From Larix sibirica (lineage: Eukaryota; Streptophyta; Pinopsida; Pinales; Pinaceae), in contig NWUY0300049548.1 of the NCBI GenBank assembly GCA_004151065.3, forward strand, positions 43,451 through 66,829: a stretch of DNA of 23,379 nucleotides, in the 5' to 3' direction. The translations under genes and the position numbers were made by a program. Shown here piece by piece: positions 10,160 to 19,018 of the stretch (its first letter is position 1; the number at the start of each line of letters is the position of its first letter). Below the pieces are notes generated by a model, which was not told the origin of the DNA, searched no databases, and saw nothing but the letters and a program-made list of their open reading frames with translations.

Positions 10160-10374
10160 GGGTAGATTCAATCAAAGCAGGTTGTGTAGAAAGAATATCT
10201 AAGACTTTGTAAACAACAAAATCACATATTGACATTAAGAGTTTGGAATTGGAATTGGAAGAACTTGACTATCAAGCTAATAGTATTTGTCAAAGATATG
10301 GGTTTATTTAAGGGTAGATTCAATCAAAGCAGGTTGTGTAGAAAGAATATCTAAGGCTTTGTAAACTACAAAAT
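10071..10374 (+). repeat. Tandem duplication of 152 bp
   Basis: Copy 1 (10071-10222) and copy 2 (10223-10374) are nearly identical, including ttggaattggaattggaaga and the tract from cttgactatca to gaaagaatatctaag. The few differences point to a rather recent local duplication. It lies in non-functional sequence. Confidence 0.9.
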
Positions 10375-13300
10375 TTGAAAAGGAAGTGAGTACCAATATG
10401 ATAATAAATGACTATAACAATATATTGCTCTCAAACATGAAGGTTTATAATGGAGAAACTTCTTTTTTTGAAATAATGAATCCTAACTATCTTCAACTAA
10501 TGCATAATCTCCAATCTAAAATACTAGAACAACAAAAGGAAATGATCCTAAAAACACACATTCTATGCTCTTATATGAGGATTCCAAACATTATGATAAT
10601 AACTTTAATGACTTCGATGGAAAGTTGGTTGGAATCATTATGGTCTCTAAAGCTTTTGCATCATGCTAATCACCTTGCATTCTTCACTATGAATGAGATC
10701 TTTGCTGCCATAATTATTTTGATTGTGCATCATTCAACATATGAGCCTTGCATACTTATGTTCTATTCAACATACCCAACATGCAATGACCGTGCAAAAC
10801 TACATTTCTTCTTGAAGTATTTTATGATGGCTATCTAGTTGCGCAATTCAATAGATTGATTCTTATCCAATATTGGGGTCATTTCAAATCACAACACATG
10901 ACAAGACAAGGTGAGATTTTTAAGTTGTATTAATTATTCTATGAATTTATTTTCTACAAGATTCATGAAGAAATCTTAGACAAATTTATGGAGGGGATTG
11001 GTAATTATCACTAATGATTGGCATGTGTGGGAAATTATAGATGAGAAATTACCTTTCCATCTCAAATGATCAAATTGACTCCTTATCACAAAATAATTCA
11101 TGCCACTTTTTAAGAATGGCTGAATCAAAATGCATGTTTGTTAGTGATTCCAACCTGAATACAAAGAGGTGTATTTTGATCATAGGTTTGATGTGCATCA
11201 TGTATTTTTTTCTTTGCATAAAATAGGATTATTTTTAGGACATCTCTTACTTAGATCTCAGATTCTTCAAAGATACATTTAACTAAAATATGACAGGTTA
11301 TTTTCAAATTCAAGTTGCCCCACTTGCAAATTGAGTTAGCCTTGGACAATATGAATGATGCAACAGATTGAGGAAAAATACTCATGGTTAAATGCCATTT
11401 GGTTGTCCTTTGTTTATCATTATGTGGCATAGATCCTTTACATATGTTTCTAGCATAAGTATCTCCATATGCATTAAAGGTCATCTATGGTGAAGTGTAT
11501 GAGATCAAGAAACACCAATGCTGAAGTTGGAGCAAATTATAGATGTTTTCAAACAATTAGGAATTAAATTGAATAAGTAATAAAAACAATTGGTTTTTAA
11601 CCATTGTGAACACTGAGATCATCCAATCTGAAAAGAAGGGGGAATTCACGATTGGAAATCTTCAGTTTAATGACTAAAGGAGAATTTTGTGTTTCCAAAT
11701 TGTGAGTCACTGATGAAATTGTGTCTCAAAACAATTTGAATTCCTCAAGACAATTGCTTGCATTCTTTTTATAGAGATGAGCCATAGCCATTCCTAGGCA
11801 TACTTATTCACATTATTGTATTTACATATGGATTTTACCTATTGAGTTATGTGCACAAATCATGCATAATAACACTTTTATTCGAGTATTTTATCTTGCT
11901 AACAATCTATTTGCCCACATAGAAGGAGTGATTATTTTTTAAGCTACTTTTATTTTTGTAAGGATATTTGTTTCAATTATTGCATCTAGTCTCCCACTTA
12001 ATTCCTTTCTTTTCCTAAAGCATAGTGTATTTTTTCATTGATGAAATTTTGGTCTTCAGGTTTCAATTGATCATCATGTATTATAAGCTTCCTCTTATAG
12101 GACTAGCAGTACATATATCATATAATCCTGAATAATTCTATGTTTTTAATTTTTAATTATGAACTTGGAGGAATGAGGATCCATTTCCAAATTAGAGGTA
12201 CGGCAATATGTAGTGTAAGTGGTTGGACCATGAACATTATGAATGATCATCCTTGTGCCCTAGTTTAGTGAACAAACTTAATGTGATGCAATATCCACTC
12301 GTACAAATTAAAACAATTGATCATGGAAAGGGGGTGTTACTACTTTAAATAAATCAATTGTTAAATAGTTTCAAGATGAACCAAATTCTATAAATAAGGA
12401 ACTAGTTGGTTTATGTCAATCCCACACCAACCACCCGGGGACTAGAAAAGGGGGATTGGGGTGATGAAAGGTCAAAATTTTATGGGATATAAATCAAAAG
12501 GGATCATTTTAATAGTTAGGAACAACAAATCATTAATACAATCCCAATAGTAAGGAAGTAATCCTTAGTGAGCTTGTAAAGGTCATTGCTTCCCCAATCG
12601 ATTGTTTGCTAAATCATTTTTTAAAATAAAATAAAAGGAATGTGAAGGGAAGTTCATTTTACAAAGGGGACATGCATATATCTTCATTAGAGCTATAGAA
12701 AGTGACTGGAAATGGATCAAGGAAAATGACACCATAGTGACTCTACCAGGGCCGTGGACACTCGTGGGAAGCAGAGCAACACCTAAGGGATAACATATTT
12801 GTTCCTATTGAAAATATTTTTAATCCCAAATATAGCATTCCCTATGACCAATACTTTAACCTGGATCATAGATTCATGCCTTATGGAAATGAATCGCATT
12901 ATATTTTTATGCTTCAAAATAAAACATGAAGTTTCTGAACCTGGTGTGAAAGTATGATCATTGACTCCCTCATAAGGAAGGTTCCCATAGCACTGTTGCA
13001 TAATGATCCTTGAGTTCCTATCATAGTTGAGAAAAGAAGTTCTCTTCCGGATCATAACACAACAAAATGCAATTAAATATTCTTGCTTCGCCCGATCATC
13101 CTTGCCCCCAAGTCGATTGACTTAGGGACCCACTTTTAAATTTTGTTGAGCCTTATTAAGTAAACTTCACTTGCACTTAAGTTTATTCTTTTGATTTAAC
13201 TTAACGACGGTAATTTGTTGATTAAAATTGTATAAACTAAATGTTTGTTTGATCCAACTATTATCTTGCACTAATACATAATCTATGCTGGATACATTAT

Positions 13301-14160
13301 TAGATTGATTTTCCTTACATGTTTGATTAGATGCATCTTGATTGTGAATGCTCTTGTATCTTTTGGATTCGATTGGTGTGTATATGTTTAAAACTACTAT
13401 GTAGTTGTTCTCAATACTTTTGAAACAATTTTTCATCATTTTCTAGCTTGAAATTGAGTTAAGAGTAGAATCAACACTTTCACCAAATGTTGGGTTTGGA
13501 GTGTGTTGAAGTCTAATGTCCTCATTTCTTGAGTTAATATATTTTTAGCTGCTTAGAAATACTATTGACATATTTTAACATCTAGAAGGCCTATATAACC
13601 AACATCTAAGATGAGCTAACATAATTTAATTTGAGTAGAGCATCATGCTAAATGGCACCTAAAATTTATTAAAAATGTTTTTTCAAATAATTTTGGGTAC
13701 AAGTCAAGTTGACATTTTAACTGCCAAAAAGGTTGTTTATGGATTTTGGGGGATTGTGAACCCAAATGAATTGTTAGTTTCTAAATCTCAACTCCATAAG
13801 TGTAGAAATGCACATTTATTGTGTGCAATCTTTTGGATTTTTACTTTCTATATCTTTAGAAACTATTGATGTGTTTCGGGTGGACGCTCCACCCATATTA
13901 AGAATCACATGAAGCTATCGTAAAATAGAAAAGATTATGGCGAGTTGTTGGATTTTCCCATCAAATCAGGTTGTTGGATTGTATCATTTATGGAAGCTAC
14001 CAAGATGGTTTTGAATAGGGATGTGTGAGTAGTTTCCAGAAAATCATGTCTATCATATTCATATTGCAAAGGGAATTCTTCAATTTAAGAAGTTGTGGAC
14101 AAGTTATATGTTTATTAATTTTGAAATCATGTAGGCTCCACTAATGCTTGGGTTAATCAA
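10375..14160. other. Long stretch without a recognisable gene
   Basis: Several short open frames are present. The frame starting at 10386 (150 codons) has no recognisable domain, and in another frame 10535-10669 also looks coding-like (for example MLLYEDSKHYDNNF), so this is probably eroded element sequence. The minus-strand frames at 12783-13055 and 13167-13439 are likewise unrecognised. There is a GC-richer patch at about 12420-12470 and 12720-12780 whose origin I cannot tell. The 24 bp at 13126-13149 recur with two mismatches at 20412-20435, suggesting a dispersed repeat. No RNA gene was found. Confidence 0.4.
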
Positions 14161-14203
14161 TGCCACTCTCTAAATAAGTTTTTATTATTATTTTAACGTT
14201 ATT

Positions 14204-16175
14204 GTAGATCCTTTGTTGTCTATGAGAGAAGAGGAACTTATAATAGATGTTTCTATTGAAATAGATAAAGAAAAAAATGTCATGTTTTATGAGAATAGTG
14301 GCAACTTTTATGGAACAAAACTTCATCGTATAGCTAGTCACTTCTACATTCAATGTGTTAGTATTGAGATGTATAATGACATGCCAACAAAACACATGAG
14401 TGATAGTGAGTTTATAAGTATCATGGATCACTCATCTGAGTTTGACAATATCATGGTTAGAGAGGAGGAGGAGGAGCATGATTTAGAAACTTTATACCAC
14501 AAGTTATGCCCCTTGAATGTGCGAGCTGGTGGTGCTAAGGATAAATATGGGAAAATTTCTATTTTGATTCACGAGTATATTTAACATGGTTCGTTTGAAT
14601 GTCTCCCATTTGTTGCAAACTTCCATATGCAATTATACAAGTCAAAACGTTGATCAATTTATGTGTGCAATAGTTAAAATCAATTTACGCCAGGGGTGGT
14701 GGGTTTTAATGGTGCTACCAAGCATTGGTGGATCTTGGTTGAAGATTCTGAAAAAAATCATATCTATATTTCATAATTGTCCATGTTGATGAAAAGAATA
14801 ACAAGATCAGGTCCACATAAACCTACATTCACCCTACCTATATTTGAACCTTGTCCACCTCAATACTACATATGGGTTATTTCAAACAATTGGTTGGAGG
14901 AAAAATACTTTCATACTGTCTTTCCAACATCTCATTTTACCATGCTTACATACTTCACATACTTAAATTTATGATTTCTATTGGTAATCGTATCTATGAG
15001 GGGTTGTATAATTTTTCACGTTTCAACCCAATTCAAACCTAGCCATTTCATATTCTATACCAAACAAACAACAATGTTGTTTTAGGTGCACCAATAGGAA
15101 GTGAGAAGGTAATATATGCAGAGCTTTCCATGCTCCATCACTTCAATACTCAACTAGACATGAAGCTTAATTAGATTGTGCCATTGAAACCCATTGTAAG
15201 AGAAAGGATGAATGACTAGAAGAAAGGGCTTGTACCCTCTTCGAGAAAGAAAATGGTTGAGATGACTGGTGATTTCACTCCATATTTAAAGACACTCCTT
15301 TCAACATATATAATTATATCCACTCTAGAAAAATGGGATGGTATCAACCATTGTTTTCACAATTGTAACTATGTCATGAAGGTTAGACTCTTAATATTTA
15401 GATAAAATTCAATTATTTGAAGCAAATTGTGGAGCTATTCTTGAGGTTATCATTTTTAGAACGATAATTATTTCTTCACAAACACCATGTTTGTTTGTTA
15501 ATTGCTATAGCTAATGGTTTTGATTTAGGTAAATGGATGAGTATTGATGATGTTGGTCTTTTGAACTTCAAACTAAGTTTAAGGACAATTCCAATCAAAT
15601 TTCACATTTGGGGATACCCTAAAAATTTATATTTCCCATGGATTAATAATATGAATAACCCATCACATGATGATATAACCACCCATTTACCTTCAAATCC
15701 AAGTTTTTTTTGTTTCACCTTGTCATCGAACATGGCTTACATCTCTTGATCTCTTTAAGTTTGTTACTATAGATGATAGCCCAAGACAATTTCTTAATAT
15801 CCTTGAAGAAACAATAAAAATGTTAATTTCCTAGGTTATAGATACAAATTTAAGACATACATTGCAATTCATAATTTGTCTACATCATGCTAGTTTGAAT
15901 GATCATGATAGGGATTTGGTTGAGGGACATTTTTCCAACAACAAAATTCAGGTCATTATCTACACAAGCACACTAGCATGGGGTAAATCTACTTGCACAT
16001 CTAGTAATAATCAAGGGAACATATTATTATGACAGAAAAGCAAAAAAATGTTTATCTTTCAATCACAGATAGTTATTTCTTGTTGAAAGTAGTCTCAAGG
16101 ATCTTCTCCATGATCACAATTAATGCAGAGATTGTTCCTAGAACTATTTCAAGGAATTAAGATGTTGTGGCATAA
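14204..16175 (+). pseudogene. ASCC3/DExH14-type (Brr2-like) helicase pseudogene
   Basis: Intact relatives are large nuclear/cytosolic RNA helicases with two helicase cassettes, each followed by a Sec63 domain. In animals ASCC3 acts in alkylation repair and in splitting collided ribosomes; the plant relative is DExH14. Here the order is collinear with the family: end of the first cassette and start of its Sec63 domain (14204-14584, with SGNFY, RIASHFYIQ, HSSEF, REEEEEHDLETL and GKISILI), the Sec63 C-terminus (14702-14950, HWWILVEDSE, LPIFEPCPPQYY), then the second cassette: FNPIQT (15024-15041), a Walker A relic GAPIGSEKV (15085-15111), IVRERMND, MVEMTGD, EKWDGI, a DEIH-box relic DKIQ (15401-15412), the 15495-15749 block, LRHTLQF, LHHASLNDHDR, NNKIQV, STLAWG and VNLLAHLVIIKGT (to about 16030), ending near NAEIV (about 16125). 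Frameshifts, stops, altered catalytic motifs and a missing block of very roughly 100 codons between 14683 and 14702 show it is dead. Confidence 0.85.
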
Positions 16176-16557
16176 CAAAGGTTCATTGGAAACAATATCC
16201 CCCCCCGACACACACACACACACGTGTATGTGTATGTATGTATAAGAATTCTAGAATAGAGAGGAACTCGTGAAATTTGGATTTTATATAATTTTGGTGA
16301 ATGTAACGCTTGCTTGAGACTAAGACCATGGAATTACTGGATAATTTTGTGATAATTTTACTATGAACTGAATCCCACAAGGCATTAAGAAATGTAATTA
16401 AAGTTCTAAGTTATAAAATAAGATAATAGTAATTTTTTTAAAGGGTTTTCATGTGTATGTTAGAGAGATGTTTACATGTTATAAAGTGTTGACTATGTAC
16501 TCTAAGTTGCAGCCTAGTTTATTTCTTTATTTTATTTCTTAAATTATTGGACTACAC
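16176..16557 (+). mobile_element. Probable 3' part of a gypsy 5' LTR
   Basis: The sequence just before the primer-binding site at 16564 ends ...ggactaca, giving the CA end of an LTR. The LTR should extend upstream, but helicase pseudogene sequence runs to about 16175. It is therefore either short (about 380 bp) or 5'-truncated, and the exact start is not visible. It contains the C8 and (AC)n/(GTAT)n tracts at 16199-16242. No second copy lies in the window. Confidence 0.35.
16199..16242. repeat. Simple repeat: C8, (AC)8, then GT/GTAT tract
   Basis: Eight C's are followed by g, eight AC units and then gtgtatgtgtatgtatgtata. The AC and GT/GTAT halves are largely complementary, so the tract can fold into a hairpin. 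It is otherwise a simple microsatellite. Confidence 0.85.
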
Positions 16558-16563
16558 CAGATT

Positions 16564-16570
16564 TGGTATC
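16564..16570 (+). other. Primer-binding site relic of the gypsy element
   Basis: TGGTATC is followed by GGATAAG where the canonical site has AGAGC. It lies seven bases after the putative LTR end (ggactaca) and about 100 bp before the gag start, as expected for a Ty3/gypsy element primed by initiator tRNA-Met. The partial match reflects decay. Confidence 0.5.
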
Positions 16571-16670
16571 GGATAAGGAGTTTCTTGTTGTAGAGGAAAA
16601 TTACAATTCTAGTAGGGATATTTTGTTGGGAAGAACTGTAAGAAGGGGATTTCTAAAGAGTAAACAATAT

Positions 16671-17690
16671 GACTAATAGAGGAAGAGTGGATGTGTAGTG
16701 GAGAGGTACATGGAAACATGGAGGTGTTTCAAATGATGTGACTTGAGCACTAAGAGCTATCCAAGATAGATTGGAATCCATAGAAACAACTCAGAGGAGA
16801 GGAATTGAAACTAAAGCTCATGGTGCGAGTGATGAAGAATTAGAAGATGAGAACCCATAAGAAGAATATGAGGTAATGGAATCCCTAAAAGAGGGAATTA
16901 TTAATTCCTTGACATATTTGAGATGAAAAACAAAGACGGAGACACCTACTTACTTAGGAAGTGTGAACCTAGAAGAGCTAATTGACTAGGTTAGGGACAT
17001 GGATAAGTTATTTGTCATGGAGCAAATTGAGGATCTTTAAAGAGTGAAGATGGCTTGCATGAATTTAAAAAGACATGCATCCTTATGGTGATATACCATG
17101 TAACTAGAAAGACAAAGGAAAGGCAAGGACAAAATCAAGACTTGGGATAGAATGGTGGTGAAACTTAAAGGTAAATGTTTTCCTATTAACTATACTTTAA
17201 ATTTGTATAGGAAGCTACATAATATTAGGAAGAAAGAAATGACACTTAAGGAGTATGAAAAAGAGTTTTATAGGTTTTCTATTGGTGATGAAGGATATGA
17301 AATTGTGGCTAGATACATTAATGAGTTGAGATATGAAATACAAGATGAATTGAGTATTATGAGGATTAGAATAGTGGGAAAAGAATACTAGCTTTCCTAA
17401 GTATAGCATAATTTGTCCAATAAGAATTCAGGTGCTAGGGGGGAAGAAACAATTAGAGGAAAGGTTAGAAATATGTCTAGGAAAGGATAGAGTAGTAGAG
17501 CTAAAGGAGAAGAAGGTATTAGTGTAAATGCTCCAACCCGAGAATTTATAAAGAGTAATGAATTTTTTAAAGGAAGAGGGACTTATTGAGGAAACACAAA
17601 CCTTAGGGGTATAGGAGCTAGAAGATCATCAGTCATTTTTTATAAGTGTCAAACACGAGGACACAAGGCCTATGAATGTCATGACCTAAA
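16671..17690 (+). pseudogene. Ty3/gypsy gag pseudogene with CCHC knuckle relic
   Basis: One plus-strand frame from ATG 16671 reads through most of a plant Ty3/gypsy gag, interrupted by roughly ten stop codons. Recognisable blocks are a Glu-rich N-terminal part, LEELID-stop-VRDMDKLF (normally a Trp at the stop), KRHASLW-stop, KGKDKIKTWDRMVVKLKGKC, the open stretch 17152-17391 with LHNIRKKEMTLKEYEKEFYR and ARYINELRYEIQDE, and a basic linker. Near 17641-17682 lies YKCQTRGHKAYEC, a CX4HX4C knuckle whose first Cys position is Phe. Gag would package the element's RNA. Many stops occupy Trp or Gln positions, consistent with C-to-T decay. Protease and polymerase are absent because the sequence switches abruptly at about 17690 to the minus-strand LINE. 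Confidence 0.85.
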
Positions 17691-18216
17691 AATTACCCTG
17701 TTCCAAAGGTCGTTTTGTTTTTGTTTTAAACTTCAAATCTGCATGTTGAATTTCTAATGTATCTTGATTGACTATAACATCTTCAAATAAGGGCGCATCC
17801 TCTTGCAGCCCGACTTTGTCATCCACAAGAGGAGAGGGGTCATGTATTTTCCAGCTTTTGGATTTAGAAGCCAGTCCCTTTTTCTTTTTTGGTAGGCTAC
17901 GAGCATGTGGGCAAGAATCCTGAAGGTGACTAGTTTGATGACAAGATTTGCATCGGAAAGCAGTATTTTCATAGTCCAAGCTTTGAGACCACTGAAAATT
18001 TCCAATCTTTAACATCATTCTATTTGGAATGCCTTTTTTGAGATCAATCTCCACACATATGCATGCATATGTGAACAACCCTTTCTCAATTATGTCCCTA
18101 TCAATCTTGATAAATTTGCCCAGGGAATTTCCTATATCTTGTAAAGCCACATGGTGCCAGAACGGAAGTGGCAGATTTGGAAGCTGAACCCAAACCGACA
18201 TTTTTGCAACCACCAT
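17686..18216 (-). pseudogene. LINE ORF1, C-terminal DUF4283 and CCHC knuckle
   Basis: This 176-codon open stretch carries VWVQLPNLPLPFWHH (residues 8-22), IGNSLGKFIKID (28-39) and ACICVEIDLKKG (51-62), all typical of DUF4283. A complete CX2CX4HX4C knuckle follows (CKSCHQTSHLQDSC, 89-102), then a Lys-rich segment (KKKKGL near 110) and an acidic tail. ORF1 proteins of this type bind element RNA and form the ribonucleoprotein needed for transposition. The open frame here is only the downstream half: in the same frame the protein continues upstream through two stop codons (at about 18284-18286 and 18260-18262) into the next piece, so the ORF is a pseudogene despite its open C-terminal part. Confidence 0.85.
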
Positions 18217-18466
18217 AGAATTAGGTTCAAAGTTTGGGAACCAAGGAGTGATGAAAATTCATGCTCTACCCCAAAACCAAGGACCCTATTCAAGGGCATT
18301 CCTATAATCCTCCTTGGTATTAAAGCGAACTACAAAGAAACCCTTGGAACACAGCAAAATTTCGCATTCCCTTGTCCAGGTAAAGTAGATCCATTGATGT
18401 AGATCTTCTGAGCGTGGCCAAAATCCATTAAATTTGCAAATTATTGCGTAAGATTCCAAGGAGAGG
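18217..18466 (-). pseudogene. LINE ORF1, DUF4283 N-terminal piece downstream of the SINE
   Basis: The frame reads YAIICKFNGFWPRSEDLHQW, then a WTRECEILLCSKGFFVVRF block and NTKEDYRNALE, followed by stop, GPWFWGRA, stop, and TPWFPNFEPNS before the 18216 ORF. This is the standard order of DUF4283 (CKF.G..P....L..W, G.F.V.F....D...AL..GPW). Upstream it ends at the target-site duplication of the inserted SINE, and the preceding ORF1 residues resume at 18849 in a frame that joins correctly once the SINE and one duplication copy are disregarded. Confidence 0.8.
18450..18466. repeat. Target-site duplication, left copy (17 bp)
   Basis: aagattccaaggagagg is identical to 18832-18848. The two copies exactly bracket the tRNA-like and poly(A) features of the SINE. 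They interrupt the codons LSLES of the LINE ORF1, which is the expected outcome of target-primed insertion. Confidence 0.9.
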
Positions 18467-18831
18467 CCCACGAGGGTCGAATAGACGGTGTATGGGTGTA
18501 ATGTTAAGGCACTCTTCACGTAAGGTCACTGGTTCGAAACTCCAAAGATACTAGCCTTACCAAAAAAAGAATGAATGAATGAATAACATATGCCATATGA
18601 CATGTTTGTCAATTGAGTTTAGCCCGAGTGGTTGAGTTATCGGATTGTTATTTGCTCCACCGAGGTTCAAGTCCCGTCAGTGACACTTGCTCTTAAGTGA
18701 GCCGTTGAGCTCTTCATGATCTCTACTAGCCAATTAATCGCCCTTCCTATGTCTCCGGACGTCGGGGAGGTTAACGTGGACATAGCGGGGCACCGAAAAA
18801 AGAGGGTGCTCCGTGAACCACACGAAAAAAA
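18467..18831 (+). mobile_element. SINE with two tRNA-derived heads
   Basis: This element of about 365 bp lies between perfect 17-bp target-site duplications and ends in a run of A's (18825-18831), so it was inserted by target-primed reverse transcription. The first tRNA-like head has box A-like tatgggtgtaatgttaaggc (about 18491-18510) and box B-like ggttcgaaactcc (18531-18543). It is followed by an A-rich, (gaat)n tail-like tract at about 18560-18582. The second head has box A tagcccgagtgg (18620-18631) and a perfect box B ggttcaagtcc (18664-18674), as in plant Au-like SINEs, followed by a 3' body of about 150 bp. These boxes are internal RNA polymerase III promoters. SINEs encode no protein and borrow LINE enzymes. 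Confidence 0.85.
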
Positions 18832-18848
18832 AAGATTCCAAGGAGAGG
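18832..18848. repeat. Target-site duplication, right copy (17 bp)
   Basis: This is the exact second copy of aagattccaaggagagg, directly after the poly(A) end of the SINE. Because the tail ends in A's, the first one or two A's of the duplication are ambiguous, so its true length is 15-17 bp. Confidence 0.9.
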
Positions 18849-19018
18849 AAGAAATCCTTAATCTCGGGATTTTTTACCTCCAAAGTTGGGATCTCTTCTG
18901 ATTTTTCTACAATAAATGGGATGGGCATGTTTAGAGTTTGCATTGAATCCAGAGGAGCCTTGGATCAAGCAGCATCCTTGTAAGACTTGGCGAAGGAAGA
19001 ACCCCCAATCCCCACAGT
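18849..19018 (-). pseudogene. LINE ORF1 linker between ubiquitin module and DUF4283
   Basis: In the frame that continues from the Gly-Gly at 19019-19024, the minus strand reads TVGIGGSSFAKSYKDAA, one stop (TGA), then SKAPLDSMQTLNMPIPFIVE and PEIKDFFLSLES, meeting the SINE at its target-site duplication. Ser-Phe-Ala-rich segments followed by a short hydrophobic start are usual at the N-terminus of plant LINE ORF1 proteins. The frame differs by one base from that of the ubiquitin module, the shift lying in an A8/T8 homopolymer at 19041-19048. Confidence 0.65.

Noticed and set aside
7345-10374. CRISPR-like array
   Set aside because: The repeats are only doubled, long, and without spacers of constant size. 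The genome is that of a plant.
12783-13055. Organelle-derived ribosomal protein fragment on the minus strand
   Set aside because: A vague likeness to organelle ribosomal protein L2 did not hold up when conserved residues were compared by eye.
13675-13869. Upstream exon of the helicase
   Set aside because: The 64-codon translation matches no block that precedes the Sec63 domain in this family.
14213-15749. Functional helicase gene with introns
   Set aside because: The gaps between blocks are frameshifts or deletions rather than introns with splice sites, and Walker A and DEIH motifs are destroyed.
17152-17391. Stand-alone small gene of 79 codons
   Set aside because: It is an undamaged stretch of the longer gypsy gag frame, which continues on both sides through stop codons.
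18611-18680. Functional tRNA gene
   Set aside because: The box A and box B motifs are good, but no full cloverleaf with a paired acceptor stem is evident. The motifs lie inside a unit with an A-tail and target-site duplications, so it is a SINE head.
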